This document shows, piece by piece, positions 19,059 through 28,460 of a DNA stretch of 64,000 nt. This stretch comes from Snodgrassella gandavensis (GTDB lineage: Bacteria; Pseudomonadota; Gammaproteobacteria; Burkholderiales; Neisseriaceae). A program made the position numbers and the translations under genes. The DNA lies in the NCBI RefSeq assembly GCF_914768025.1, contig NZ_CAJZCE010000006.1:1-64000 (forward strand), in the 5' to 3' direction. Numbering within the stretch: position 1 is the first letter of the stretch; each line of letters begins with the position of its first letter. The notes beneath the pieces are model-generated. The model saw only the letters and a program-made list of their open reading frames with translations. It was not told where the DNA came from and searched no databases.

Positions 19059-19372
19059 AAGCATACTCCTATATTACATACACAAAAATTTAGCAAACAA
19101 ATTCCGTAGAAGATTATGCTGCATATTTAAGTACTTTATATTCAATCAGTATCATATTATTTAATGCCTCATGAGCTCCTTAACCGGAATGTTTGCTTTA
19201 GCCTCTCTGAATATAGTTACGCGTTGGTGTTCAGTCTTCTTTCATACTTAAAACTTCTATAAATTAATTAAAAAAATTCCTAGTTTACTTATTGAAATAA
19301 TCAGACGATATTCATTTATCAGTTAAAACAATATTTAAATTTTCTCTTATCATATCTTTCTGTGCTTAAATA
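19059..19372. other. Intergenic, no gene seen
   Basis: A 314-bp AT-rich gap between the ftsY stop and the CoiA-like gene start, both on minus. No coding frame or clear hairpin is visible. Confidence 0.4.
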
Positions 19373-20662
19373 TTACTCATCCTCAATCAACGCATCCACA
19401 AACGCGCGTGCATCAAACGGGCGTAAATCATCGATGCCTTCACCTACACCGATAAAACGTACCGGAATAGGGCGTTTGGCCGCCAATGCGGCGAGAATAC
19501 CGCCTTTGGCGGTGCCATCGAGTTTGGAAACAATCAGGCCGGTTAAACCAAGGGCGTCATCGAATGCGACTACCTGATTAATGGCATTCTGGCCAACGTT
19601 GGCGTCCAGTACCAGCATCACTTCATGCGGTGCTTCGGGCAGGGATTTTTGTAGTACGCGTTTTACTTTTTTGATTTCTTCCATCAGATGTAACTGGGTA
19701 GGTAATCTGCCGGCGGTATCGGCCAGTACCACATCAATACCGCGTGCTTTGGCGGCTTCCAGTGCATCAAAGCAAACGGCAGCCGAATCGCCGGAAGCCT
19801 GCGCAATCACGGTAACGTTATTGCGCTCACCCCATTGCTGCAATTGTTCACGCGCAGCAGCTCGGAAAGTGTCACCAGCGGCCAATAGTACGCTTTTACC
19901 TTGGCTCTGGAAATATTTGGCCAGTTTACCGATGCTGGTGGTTTTGCCTGCGCCATTCACACCAGCCATCATGATAACAAACGGCTTTTTATCTGTGGGT
20001 AAAATCAGGGGTTGCTGTAGGGGTAGCAGTAATTCATACAATGCTTCTTTCAGGGCACTGCGCAGTTCGTTACCGTTTTTCAGCCCTTTCAGGGTCACCC
20101 GCTGGCGTACCTGTGCCAGTAGTTTTTCGGTGGCTTCGATACCCATATCGCTGGTGAGCAGTACGGTTTCCAGCTCCTCGTACAGGTCTTCGTCGATTTT
20201 GCCACCGCCAAACACGGAAGCCAGCGATTTGGCCATATGGTTACGCGATTTGCTCAGCCCCTGTTTTAAGCGTGCTGCCCAGCCCAGCTTGGCCGGTTTA
20301 TCTGCCTCGCTACTGGTTTCTGCTGGTGCAACCGGGATAACCATGGCATTTTCGCTTGCCGGTGTCTGAGCTGGTACTGGTTCTGTGGTTGTGGCAATGG
20401 CTGCCGGTTCATCCACCACTGTCGGTACAATGATTTCTTCGGCTGTCTCTGCGGCCGGTTGGGCAGGTGCTTCGTCAGCTGGTGCTGGTTCTGCTGTGGT
20501 AGGGTGGATGGTTTCCGCTTCAGTTTTAACAGTTGTTTCAGCCGGAGCTGATTCAACAATTACCTCCTGTAGCTGTTGTACATTCTCTGGCTGGCTGGGC
20601 GTGGATGCTGGTTGTTCCACTGCTGGTTCTGTATTTTTTTTTCTTTTAAAAAATCGAAACAT
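19373..20662 (-). CDS. ftsY: Signal recognition particle receptor FtsY
   Basis: FtsY docks SRP-ribosome complexes at the inner membrane for cotranslational insertion. The 429-residue protein has an N-terminal variable region (about 1-125) very rich in Pro, Ala, Glu and Thr, then the NG GTPase domain: GVNGAGKTTSIGKLA (G1), the DTFRAAAREQL region, DTAGRLP (G3) and SKLDGTAKGG (G4/G5), ending FDARAFVDAL. AGGA lies 7 bases upstream of ATG 20662. The A-domain is repetitive in composition (runs of PAPA and TTEP-like units), unlike the more acidic enterobacterial one. It stands alone on minus, downstream of the peptidase E-like gene. Confidence 0.96.
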   Translation of the reverse strand: MFRFFKRKKNTEPAVEQPASTPSQPENVQQLQEVIVESAPAETTVKTEAETIHPTTAEPAPADEAPAQPAAETAEEIIVPTVVDEPAAIATTTEPVPAQTPASENAMVIPVAPAETSSEADKPAKLGWAARLKQGLSKSRNHMAKSLASVFGGGKIDEDLYEELETVLLTSDMGIEATEKLLAQVRQRVTLKGLKNGNELRSALKEALYELLLPLQQPLILPTDKKPFVIMMAGVNGAGKTTSIGKLAKYFQSQGKSVLLAAGDTFRAAAREQLQQWGERNNVTVIAQASGDSAAVCFDALEAAKARGIDVVLADTAGRLPTQLHLMEEIKKVKRVLQKSLPEAPHEVMLVLDANVGQNAINQVVAFDDALGLTGLIVSKLDGTAKGGILAALAAKRPIPVRFIGVGEGIDDLRPFDARAFVDALIEDE

Positions 20663-20846
20663 GGGGTATTCCTGATACTAGGGTAAACCAAAGTTCAATA
20701 AACTCTTGTCTTTGGTAATGAATTAATTGTGCTATTGTAGCCCAAGCAGATGCTTGTTTGATAATACATCATGACATGATTGCTATGTTATTCAGACGGT
20801 TTTGTTTATCCACGTAATTCTTTTGGCTATTTATATTCATGAATAT

Positions 20847-21461
20847 TTATACCACCGTATAATCATGATTATTTACAATAATAGCATGTTGATTATTAAA
20901 AGGTATTAACTTTAAACGATTGCTATACTTCGCATAGATTTGCTGTACCGAATCTACAAAAGGTTCCTCGATATAATGCGGTAAGGGGTAGAAATCGATG
21001 ATGTTTAAACCGGCATAGTTATCCAGTTCAGGCGCCAGACTGCTGTCGTCCATCATACTGCTATATTCAATGTCAGCGGCCAGAATAATTGCGCCTGCCG
21101 ACTCGCCGATATAAATGCAGCCCTGTGCAATTCTGTGTACAAGTAACTGATCAAGATTTTTTCTTTTTAGTTGCTGCAATAAATAAAATGTGTTGCCGCC
21201 GGCTATGCAGATTATTTCTGCGGCTGTAAAGGCTTGGTGGCAGTGCTGGGTATCGGCACTGGCTATATCCAGTAATTCAAGCTGAAATCCAAGTTGTTGC
21301 AGTGCTGCTTTGCCTTCATCTATATACCCGGTGTAACTTTCAACATTGCCAGCAGTGGGAATAAACAGGACATTTTTACTGTTTATTTGATTTTTCTGAA
21401 TAAAATCTGCAAGCTGCTGGGTTGTTCCGGCAATATAGGAGGTTAAAAATATTGTTTTCAC
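20847..21461 (-). CDS. Peptidase E-like (S51 family) protein
   Basis: The 204-residue protein resembles alpha-aspartyl dipeptidases of family S51. The nucleophile elbow GESAGAIILA, preceded by the glutamine-amidotransferase-like strand IICIAGGNTFYLLQQL, is the family hallmark. The His of the triad could lie in DFYPLPHYIE. Such enzymes hydrolyse Asp-X dipeptides in the cytoplasm, but close relatives have other roles, so no symbol is given. It starts at GTG 21461 with GGAG 8 bases upstream. It is followed by ftsY and preceded, 38 bp away, by a nucleotidase gene on the same strand. Confidence 0.8.
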   Translation of the reverse strand: MKTIFLTSYIAGTTQQLADFIQKNQINSKNVLFIPTAGNVESYTGYIDEGKAALQQLGFQLELLDIASADTQHCHQAFTAAEIICIAGGNTFYLLQQLKRKNLDQLLVHRIAQGCIYIGESAGAIILAADIEYSSMMDDSSLAPELDNYAGLNIIDFYPLPHYIEEPFVDSVQQIYAKYSNRLKLIPFNNQHAIIVNNHDYTVV

Positions 21462-21499
21462 TGCTAGTCTCCAACCTTTCTATTTATTCTGTATGGTCT

Positions 21500-22048
21500 T
21501 TATTGCAATAATTCAGACCAGGTTTCGGGTTGCGTCCAGTTTACCCGGTGCAACTTGGTCTGAGTTCGGTTGTAAGGCTGATCGTAAATCCAGTGCTGCC
21601 ACTGCGGTATCAGGCTGCCGCTTATCTGTGGTTTGTCATCAATCAGAATATCGCCACGTACCCATGTTTTGTCTTTGGCTAAAATAATGCGCTGTAGCCA
21701 GTCTTCGCCCAGATGCTGGCATACCCAGTCAAATTTTTCAGCTACACAGTAATGATAAGCCTGAATGGGTGAGGTACAGATACGCACATCATGACCGGCT
21801 TCCAGTAAGCGTCTGGCCGCGGCAATACCATCTAGCATGGGTGGTAAGGAGGCGAAAAAACCTTTGCTGCTATAAATCCGGGCTAGCTGTTGGTGATACT
21901 GGGGTGCCATATCATCACACAGGTAAAAATGCCTGCGCTCAGCCAGTGGCAGTGGTTGTTCATAAGTCTGCTGCCATAGTTGCCGTACTCCCTGTTCAAA
22001 GTCGGCTAACACGCCATCCTGATCCAGCAAAATCAATTTAGAGGCCAT
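21500..22048 (-). CDS. 5'(3')-deoxyribonucleotidase-like HAD phosphatase (NT5C family)
   Basis: The 182-residue protein begins MASKLILLDQDGVLADF, the DxDGVLxD motif of cytosolic 5'(3')-deoxyribonucleotidases, with the nucleophile aspartate at residue 9. Later HAD motifs follow: Thr/Ser in VRICTSPI, Lys in AEKFDWVCQHLG and the acidic pair in ILIDDKPQ. It would dephosphorylate deoxynucleoside monophosphates and help balance dNTP pools. ATG 22048 with AGGA 8 bases upstream was chosen over upstream TTG/ATG codons. It lies 41 bp after ruvA and probably shares its transcript. Confidence 0.85.
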   Translation of the reverse strand: MASKLILLDQDGVLADFEQGVRQLWQQTYEQPLPLAERRHFYLCDDMAPQYHQQLARIYSSKGFFASLPPMLDGIAAARRLLEAGHDVRICTSPIQAYHYCVAEKFDWVCQHLGEDWLQRIILAKDKTWVRGDILIDDKPQISGSLIPQWQHWIYDQPYNRTQTKLHRVNWTQPETWSELLQ

Positions 22049-22089
22049 ACAATTTCCTATGGTGGCTTGTGTCATTATCAAACAAATAG

Positions 22090-22668
22090 TTATAGCATGT
22101 TTTTTAAGGCCAGCCGTACACCTTCACTGATGTCAGTGCCCGCCGGTATATTTTTGCAGGCAATACGGGCTTCTTTGTCGGTATAGCCTAAGGCAAGCAG
22201 TGTATTGATAATATCTTCGTTACCACCAGTGGCTTCTGGGGTAAACAGGCCAGCGGCATTGCTACCACCGGCGAGCTTGCCACGTAATTCCAGCGCCATG
22301 CGTTCGGCGGTTTTCTTACCGATACCGGGCGCGGCTGTCAGGCGTTTAATGTCTTCGGTGGCAATCGCTGTAGCCAATTCATCGCTAGTAAGGGTGGATA
22401 ATATGCCCAAAGCACTTTTGGCACCAATACCGCTTACTTTTACCAGAGCTCGGAATGTTTCCCGTTCTTCGCGGGAGCCAAAGCCAAATAGCAGATGGGC
22501 ATCTTCACGTACCACTAGCTGTGTATACAGTGCCGCCTCTTCTCCCACGGCCGGCAAGGTGTAAAAGGTTTGCATGGATACTTGAGTCTCGTAGCCCACG
22601 CCATGAACATCTAGTACGACTACAGGCGGATTTTTTTCCAGTATAATTCCACGTAAACGACCAATCAT
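22090..22668 (-). CDS. ruvA: Holliday junction DNA helicase subunit RuvA
   Basis: RuvA binds four-way junctions as a tetramer and loads the RuvB motor for branch migration. The 192-residue protein starts MIGRLRGII and has the OB-fold domain I, the helix-hairpin-helix pair ([13 protein letters not shown] and [12 protein letters not shown]), an acidic pin region (REER) and the C-terminal domain III ([14 protein letters not shown]) that contacts RuvB. Length fits Neisseria RuvA. An AAAGGA ribosome site precedes ATG 22668, so longer frames are not used. ruvB and ruvC are not nearby, as is common in this family. Confidence 0.95.
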   Translation of the reverse strand: MIGRLRGIILEKNPPVVVLDVHGVGYETQVSMQTFYTLPAVGEEAALYTQLVVREDAHLLFGFGSREERETFRALVKVSGIGAKSALGILSTLTSDELATAIATEDIKRLTAAPGIGKKTAERMALELRGKLAGGSNAAGLFTPEATGGNEDIINTLLALGYTDKEARIACKNIPAGTDISEGVRLALKNML

Positions 22669-22697
22669 TATATTCCTTTTCCAACTAGCAAATAAAC

Positions 22698-22731
22698 AAA
22701 AGCCCGTGCATGATACCACGGGCTTTTTTCA
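22698..22731 (-). terminator. Terminator between rlpA and ruvA
   Basis: A stem AAAAGCCCGTG (22698-22708) with CACGGGCTTTT (22717-22727) is flanked by T/A tracts on both sides, so it can act in either direction. On minus it ends rlpA before ruvA. Confidence 0.8.
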
Positions 22732-22747
22732 GACCTGATAGCAGGGT

Positions 22748-23497
22748 TTACAATGCGGTTAACATTGATTTTTTCGCTTCATCAGCACGTTGCTGTTGCT
22801 GAAAAGGCCCCATGCGGACAACATAGCTGTCTTTGACTTTTACTAGCTTGGCCTGATGTTGGCTTCCGGCCGCCAGCAAATGCTGTGAGGTTGCTTTCAG
22901 ATATTGCTGGGCTTTTTCTTTGCTGCCAAACCGCTGTAGGTCTACATAAATATTGCCACCTGTGCCAGCCGGCTGGATACGTTCGCCGGGCACAATCTGT
23001 TCTACCCGTACCTGAGCAGTACCGGCACGGACGAAACCTAACTGTTGCGCTGCGGCATAGGATAAATCCATTACCCGGTTAGCGTGAAATGGGCCACGAT
23101 CGTTGACACGTACGACCACTGTCTTGCCATTGGACAGATTGGTTACCCGGGCATAACTGGGGATAGGCAAGGTTGGGTGAGCAGCAGTAAGCATCTGGCT
23201 GTTAAAACGCTCACCAGATGAAGTGCGACGCCCTTGAAAATTCTGACCATAGTAGGAGGCTCGGCCTACCTGACTGAAACTGGCCACTTTTTGCAGCGGG
23301 TAATAACGTTTGCCCGCTACCTGATAGCTAAGATTAGCTGTTTTGTGCAGATGTTCTGCTGGTACTACTGTAAGATTAGATACTGATTTTTTAGTATGAT
23401 AAACCGGCGCTGATAAATTATTGGTCTGTTTGGCATAAGCCATACTGAAACCAAACATCATTGCCACACTAACAAATAATACTTTAATCCTGATCAA
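22748..23497 (-). CDS. rlpA: RlpA-like septal peptidoglycan protein
   Basis: RlpA proteins bind denuded septal glycan and in some species act as lytic transglycosylases. The product has a signal peptide (IRIKVLFVSVAMMFGFSMAYA), a double-psi beta-barrel domain (GRASYYGQNFQGRRTSSGE to MDLSYAAAQQLGF, with catalytic-type Asp and His in RVNDRGPF and AHPT), and a C-terminal SPOR domain (YVDLQRFGSKEKAQQYL to VVRMGPFQ). The start is uncertain: no ATG fits. TTG 23497 gives a normal signal and 249 residues, while TTG 23656 would add 53 unlikely residues. With this start no lipobox cysteine is present, unlike the E. coli lipoprotein. Confidence 0.85.
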   Translation of the reverse strand: MIRIKVLFVSVAMMFGFSMAYAKQTNNLSAPVYHTKKSVSNLTVVPAEHLHKTANLSYQVAGKRYYPLQKVASFSQVGRASYYGQNFQGRRTSSGERFNSQMLTAAHPTLPIPSYARVTNLSNGKTVVVRVNDRGPFHANRVMDLSYAAAQQLGFVRAGTAQVRVEQIVPGERIQPAGTGGNIYVDLQRFGSKEKAQQYLKATSQHLLAAGSQHQAKLVKVKDSYVVRMGPFQQQQRADEAKKSMLTAL

Positions 23498-23825
23498 ACC
23501 GTATTTCCGTTTCTTTGAGTAAAAGACGCAAAAACCAGACGCACAACCATTGTTGTTCACAACAATACTTTGTCCGGTAAAAACTGAATTTATACTAAGA
23601 CAGCAAAAAACAGCGGTGGCCACTTTAAAATGTGGCGGGAGAGGCTGTAACCTCAATTGGCAAGAACAAACACCGGCTGTTAATTATTACAGCACATTGG
23701 CGGGTTCAAAAAGTTGCTTACTAACTCATTGGCAAAATGCCAAAATTGTAACGCAGTTAATAATTGAATCAGTTATTTAACAGGGCGACACTATGCCAAA
23801 TAGCCCTTTGTCTGTCAAAGATTTT

Positions 23826-24536
23826 TCATTCCGGATGTGCCAGTGTCCAGACATAAATCCGTGAAGCGCCCGATTTTTTAAGGGTTTGAGCCAACTCGGT
23901 AATTGTTGCGCCAGTGGTCACAACATCATCAATTAATAATAGGTTACGTTTTTTTACTGCATGATTAAGCCGAAATACACCGCGTACATTGCGCTGGCGT
24001 GCTGATTTTTTCAAAGTGGATTGTGGCGGCCGGTAACAACGTTGTACCCAGTCTGGCCGCAGCACAGGTAGCGCGTAATGCCGGGCAATGATGGCGGCAA
24101 GCAGTTGGCTCTGGTTGAAACCGCGTTCAAACAGACGTTTGCGGCTTAGTGGCATGGCCAGTACAGCATCTATCCTTACTTGCGCCAGCCACTGCGGCGG
24201 CTGTGCCAGCATCAGTGCCGCCAGTGTATCCAGCAAGGCGAGCTGTCGCTGATGCTTGAATGCGCTCAGCATCTGCTGCAATGGCGCTGCGTAGCGGTAA
24301 CTGGCATACAAGGTGGTAAACGGCCATTGCTGCTGACACTGCTCGCAAAGTCCGGCCACTAGTCGGCCACCACGGCAACGCGGACATATATCTGTATCGG
24401 TACGCTGCAAAGCGGCCATATCATGCCAGCACGCCCGGCACAAACCTGAGACATGTGCATAATCGTGGCATAATAAGCAATGTGGCATACCGATACATGC
24501 GTGCCAGAATGAAGTGAGTAATGAAATCATACCCAT
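23826..24536 (-). CDS. comF: ComF-family phosphoribosyltransferase-like competence protein
   Basis: ComF (GntX-like) proteins support natural transformation, probably in handling incoming single strands. The 236-residue protein has an N-terminal zinc-ribbon region with Cys pairs (CLLCHD, CRAC, CPRC, CEQC; about residues 20-75) and a C-terminal PRTase fold with the PRPP loop LLIDDVVTTGATITE (about 202-216). GGAAGG lies upstream of ATG 24536. Its start codon overlaps the start codon of the divergent bioH by two bases. Presence fits a transformable Neisseriaceae. Confidence 0.9.
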   Translation of the reverse strand: MGMISLLTSFWHACIGMPHCLLCHDYAHVSGLCRACWHDMAALQRTDTDICPRCRGGRLVAGLCEQCQQQWPFTTLYASYRYAAPLQQMLSAFKHQRQLALLDTLAALMLAQPPQWLAQVRIDAVLAMPLSRKRLFERGFNQSQLLAAIIARHYALPVLRPDWVQRCYRPPQSTLKKSARQRNVRGVFRLNHAVKKRNLLLIDDVVTTGATITELAQTLKKSGASRIYVWTLAHPE

Positions 24537-25287
24537 GACTACACCTTCCCAAACTTTATTAATTCACGGCTGGGGCGCCAATCACCATATATTCGATCCC
24601 TTGCTGGCGCATCTGCCGGCCACAGGGCAAAAAAACTGGTGTATCCCAGATTTACCCGGCCATGGCTGCGCACCGTTTGATGGCACTTTCAATATAGACA
24701 GCATTGCCGACCGACTAGCCGCGCAACTAACCGCCCGTACCCATTTACTTGGCTGGTCGCTGGGAGGCATGGTGGCATTAAGTCTGGCGGCACGCTATCC
24801 AGAGAAAGTAGCCTCGCTGTGCCTGACGGCCAGTCTGGCCAAACTAATGGCCAGCAGCGACTATCCACAAGGTCTGCAACGCGTTAGCCTTAATATGATG
24901 GCCAGCAAGTTCAGCGAAGATTATCCCAAATACATGCATGAGTTTCTACACTTGCAGATGCTGTATGCAGATATTTGTGCACGTACAAGTATCAATAGTC
25001 TGGTGGACGCCATCTGTCAGTATGGGCCGCCAACTGCTCTTAACGCTGCTTTGCATGCGCTGGAACAGGCTGATTTACGCCCGTTACTCAGTAGCATAAA
25101 CTGTCCGGTATTACTGGTTTATGGTGGCCGCGATGCCATTACCCCGCCACGCATGGGTGAATATCTGCATCAGCAGCTACCGCAAAGCGAATGGTGTCTC
25201 CTGCCGCAGGCTGCACACACACCATTTTTAAGCCATCCTGATGAATTTGCCCGGGTACTGGGTCAGTTTTGGGAACAACATTCATGA
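24535..25287 (+). CDS. bioH: Pimeloyl-ACP methyl ester carboxylesterase
   Basis: BioH removes the methyl group from pimeloyl-ACP methyl ester, ending the BioC-initiated pimelate route of biotin synthesis. The 250-residue alpha/beta hydrolase has the oxyanion region LLIHGWGANHHIF, nucleophile elbow GWSLGGM (Ser about 76), Asp in GGRDAITPP and His in AAHTPFLSHP. The start MTTPSQTLLIHGW fits Neisseria BioH; GTG 24514 is an in-frame alternative. Its stop overlaps the bioC start (ATGA), a translational coupling that matches the shared pathway. Confidence 0.93.
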   Translation: MTTPSQTLLIHGWGANHHIFDPLLAHLPATGQKNWCIPDLPGHGCAPFDGTFNIDSIADRLAAQLTARTHLLGWSLGGMVALSLAARYPEKVASLCLTASLAKLMASSDYPQGLQRVSLNMMASKFSEDYPKYMHEFLHLQMLYADICARTSINSLVDAICQYGPPTALNAALHALEQADLRPLLSSINCPVLLVYGGRDAITPPRMGEYLHQQLPQSEWCLLPQAAHTPFLSHPDEFARVLGQFWEQHS

Positions 25288-26099
25288 CAACCCTGCCGCA
25301 CCAGCCAGACTGGTTTCTCCATGCGCATCTGGCCGCTACTCTGGACGAACGCCTGAGTATTCTGAAACAACCACCGCAGCACATCCTGCTGGCCGCCGCA
25401 GACGGCAATGAAAGCTATCGGCTGCTCAAAATGCGTTATCCACATGCCCGGTTTCAGGAGTTTGACAGCCGTGATACCTATTTACAGGCAGCACAGGCTA
25501 TGCGCAAGACCAAACTGAGCTGGTGGCAGAAGCTGAATGGCAGTTTGCCTGCACAAACTGTTTCTGACCAGCTTCCCGGCAATCAGGCTGCCGATATGGT
25601 ATGGAGTAATCTCGGCCTGATTCATCAGACGGATCCAATAGCGGTGATAAAAAACTGGGCAGAAGCTTTGCAGCCGGATGGTTTGTTGTTTTTCAGCCAT
25701 TTTGGTCCGGATACCCTGAAAGAAGTTCTGACACTGTGGCGCGCAGAGGGTATAGTTGTCAAAACTCCGCGCCTGCTTGACATGCACGACCTTGGGGACA
25801 TGCTGTACCAGCACGGCTTTTACGATCCAGTGATGGACATGAACATGCTTACTCTGCAATACACCAGGGCAGAGCGCTTTATTGATGATATGCGCACGGC
25901 CGGCCTGTGGCAGAGCCTGCAATTTGATAACGAAATTGATGCGGTGCGCATTCTGGCTCAGGCCTGGAAAAACAATGACATCCATAACGTAACGCTTGAG
26001 CTTGTGTATGGACATGGCGTTAAAAAACAGGTACTGCCAGAGAATGCTGTACCTATACAATTTTATTCATCATCTGCAACCAAAACATCCGAACCTTAA
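25284..26099 (+). CDS. bioC: BioC-family malonyl-ACP O-methyltransferase
   Basis: BioC methylates malonyl-ACP so that fatty acid synthesis can build pimelate. The 271-residue protein is a class I SAM methyltransferase: SAM-binding strand HILLAAADGNESYRLL (weaker than the usual GxGxG), VWSNLGLIH, and the BioC/NDUFAF5-type block RLLDMHDLGDMLYQHGFYDPV followed by MLTLQY. It overlaps bioH by 4 bp and is followed at 6 bp by a patatin gene. The degenerate glycine motif is noteworthy, but the pairing with bioH makes the call firm. Confidence 0.88.
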   Translation: MTTLPHQPDWFLHAHLAATLDERLSILKQPPQHILLAAADGNESYRLLKMRYPHARFQEFDSRDTYLQAAQAMRKTKLSWWQKLNGSLPAQTVSDQLPGNQAADMVWSNLGLIHQTDPIAVIKNWAEALQPDGLLFFSHFGPDTLKEVLTLWRAEGIVVKTPRLLDMHDLGDMLYQHGFYDPVMDMNMLTLQYTRAERFIDDMRTAGLWQSLQFDNEIDAVRILAQAWKNNDIHNVTLELVYGHGVKKQVLPENAVPIQFYSSSATKTSEP

Positions 26100-26105
26100 T
26101 ATCAT

Positions 26106-26996
26106 ATGAAATTCACAGCGTTGCTGCGCAATAGCGTACTGATTATTACCACATTTTTTACCATTACTGCCTGCAAAAGCACTGCTCCGGCCACACCGCC
26201 GGCACCTGCCAAGCCTCGCGCTGTTATCGGGCTGGCTCTTGGTGGGGGCGTTTCCAAAGGGTTTGCCCATATTGGCGTCATTAAAGTATTACAGGAAAAC
26301 CACATTCCGGTACATGTTGTTACCGGTACCAGCGCCGGAGCGCTTGTGGGCAGCATGTACGCTTCCGGTATGAGCCCCGACCGGCTGGAACTAGAAGCCG
26401 AAATACTGAATAAATCCGATCTGGTCGACCCGGTGCTGTCTACTTCCGGCTTTATCAAAGGGCAGAAACTACAAGATTACATCAATGCCAAAGTACGTAA
26501 TAAACCGATTCAGCAATTTCCTATCCGCTTTGGCGCAGTAGCCACTGAATTTGGTACTGGACGCATGGCGGTTTTCACCAGTGGCAATGCTGGGCAGGCG
26601 GTACGGGCTTCTGCCAGTATTCCCAATATTTTTCAGCCTACTGTTATCGGTAATAAGCGTTTTGTCGATGGCGGTTTGGTTGCCCCTGTACCCGTTAGTG
26701 CCGCCAGACAGCTTGGCGCCAATGTGGTGATTGCTGTAGATATCTCGGCCAAGCCCGCACGTCTGACTAGCGAAGGTTTTTTCTCTTACCTCGACCAGAG
26801 CCTTAACATCATGAGTGCATCAGCGCTAAGCAGCGAGCTGGGTAAAGCACAGGTGATTATCAGTCCACAGGTACAGAAGCTGGGTACTGTTGGCGGCTTT
26901 GACCAGAAAACTCAGGCTATCCAGCTAGGAGAACAGGCGGCACGTGCTGCTTTACCACAGATTCGCGCGGTACTGGCCAAATATCAGGTTAACTAG
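26106..26996 (+). CDS. Patatin-like phospholipase lipoprotein
   Basis: The 296-residue protein has a lipoprotein signal (MKFTALLRNSVLIITTFF, lipobox ITAC, Cys about 23), a proline-rich linker and a patatin domain: oxyanion LGGGVSKGFAHIGVIKVL, nucleophile GTSAG (about 77-81), and the catalytic Asp in FVDGGLVAPVPV. It is close to the RssA/NTE group of serine lipases. It would hydrolyse membrane lipids from an envelope anchor. It follows bioC by 6 bp and probably shares its promoter, but the functional link to biotin is unclear. A terminator follows. Confidence 0.9.
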   Translation: MKFTALLRNSVLIITTFFTITACKSTAPATPPAPAKPRAVIGLALGGGVSKGFAHIGVIKVLQENHIPVHVVTGTSAGALVGSMYASGMSPDRLELEAEILNKSDLVDPVLSTSGFIKGQKLQDYINAKVRNKPIQQFPIRFGAVATEFGTGRMAVFTSGNAGQAVRASASIPNIFQPTVIGNKRFVDGGLVAPVPVSAARQLGANVVIAVDISAKPARLTSEGFFSYLDQSLNIMSASALSSELGKAQVIISPQVQKLGTVGGFDQKTQAIQLGEQAARAALPQIRAVLAKYQVN

Positions 26997-27020
26997 GTAT
27001 ATAAATTAAAAACAGTCGGT

Positions 27021-27052
27021 GCAGACTGCCTATGTGGTAGTCTGCGTTTTTA
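27021..27052 (+). terminator. Terminator of the bioH-bioC-patatin operon
   Basis: A 10-bp stem GCAGACTGCC (27021-27030) with GGTAGTCTGC (27036-27045, one G-T pair) is followed by GTTTTTAT. Confidence 0.8.
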
Positions 27053-28389
27053 TTCAGGTTAATTTTGTTAAAAATAGGACAAAATCAGTAGCTGAAATTT
27101 AATGCTTATTAAGCAGTACAATTAATTATTACCCATACTCAGCAATATCTGTTGGTACTTTTAAAAATCTAACCGCTGTATTTAACCAAGAAACAGGTAT
27201 AAAACATAATGGTTAAATTTTTAAATCTGACACGATAAACATGAAAATTTTATTGTTATATTAATATGGCATATAGCAACTAATAGTTTAGTTTCGATTG
27301 AGCTTTGAACAGATGGTTAAAAAAACCAATCTAGCACTCAATGCGATACTTATGGTGAAGCCGTTAACTTTTTACGATTTCTTCATGAAGCTTTGGTTTT
27401 AAAATGAGTTTCGCAAATATCTATTTAAGTTTCCGCTTTTGGTTCCTAAAAACCATTCATGATCTAATATCAGTGTCTTCATACCTCATATTTTTTCATT
27501 ATGGATAAAAAAGTGAATTATCCATGCCATTTTTAGAGTAGATTTTATTATGGGAAATACAGCTTATGCTTCTAATATGGATACGCTTTGGCACTCAGTC
27601 ATTTTTCATATTTAATCCTCTTTTATGTTTTTATGCTAGAAATTTTTCTACTTTTTCACTGTATATCAACGGATAGTTCAGCTAGATTATAAAAAATGAA
27701 ATATATATTAATAGTTTATGGAAAATAATTTATTAAAGTCAAATTAATAACAAGCTAATTTGTACTGTGTTCTTTTGCACGCTGAATAATGGCAGGCATC
27801 AAACGTTTCAATTATAAAAATTTGATTATAAATAATTTTTTCAATTTATGCCAATGAATTTCACCCTTGTTCTGATTTTAATTTGGTTATTCTTTTCATC
27901 TAATAAGCTTAGATGATGGAAAAATCCTCAGGGAAACCATGGGCAGAATAGCTTCAGCTGCACCAGAAAATGTCAAAAAATTTAAAGGACAAACAGACTC
28001 GAATAACGAAGAAGCCGGTCAGCAAAATACTAATAACCAGTAAAACTGACAAAAAAACGCAGCAATATTAATATGTTTATAGCAATAGTTAAAGCCACCA
28101 ACTTTTGTCATGAGCTTATAAATGATTACAATTGATGTTAGATATGGATAATCAACCCGTAATGTAATTTCCGACCTCACATAATATTATCCTAATCTAG
28201 ACGTATTAACTGGATAATTAATCATTGTGATTACCAACTTGCTATCACGTAGAATGTGTTTTGAGATTGCAGAAAGTATGGTGCTTTGTATAAGTATTCA
28301 AAATAATAGTGATGGTGTTTATCTGCTATCACCGCCTAATGCTGTTTGGACATGTATACGGATTTAGTAATCTTTGATTTTCAATCGAT
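27053..28389. other. Gene-poor AT-rich region with one doubtful 34-aa ORF
   Basis: About 1.3 kb carry no ORF of 60 codons or more on either strand. One short plus frame, 27939-28043, starts ATGGGC after an AGGGAAACC ribosome-like site and encodes a hydrophilic 34-residue peptide (MGRIASAAPENVKKFKGQTD and a Gln/Asn-rich tail). It could be a real micro-protein or the remains of a decayed gene. Another short frame at 27551 reads MGNTAYASNMDTLWHSVIFH. The stretch looks like decayed or intergenic accessory DNA. Confidence 0.35.
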
Positions 28390-28418
28390 ATCTTAACAAG
28401 CACAATGCTTGTTAAGAT
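28390..28418 (-). terminator. Hairpin downstream of the SDR gene
   Basis: A perfect 13-bp inverted repeat (28390-28402 with 28406-28418, loop of 3) lies 42 bp past the stop of the minus-strand SDR gene. It lacks a T-tract, so termination is likely but not certain. Confidence 0.55.
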
Positions 28419-28460
28419 GTTTCAGGTTGAAAATATCATTTAGTGTTAAGCAAATAGCAA

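Noticed and set aside
19581-20369. Plus ORF of 262 residues opposite ftsY
   Set aside because: It is the antisense shadow of the well-supported ftsY gene, with no ribosome site.
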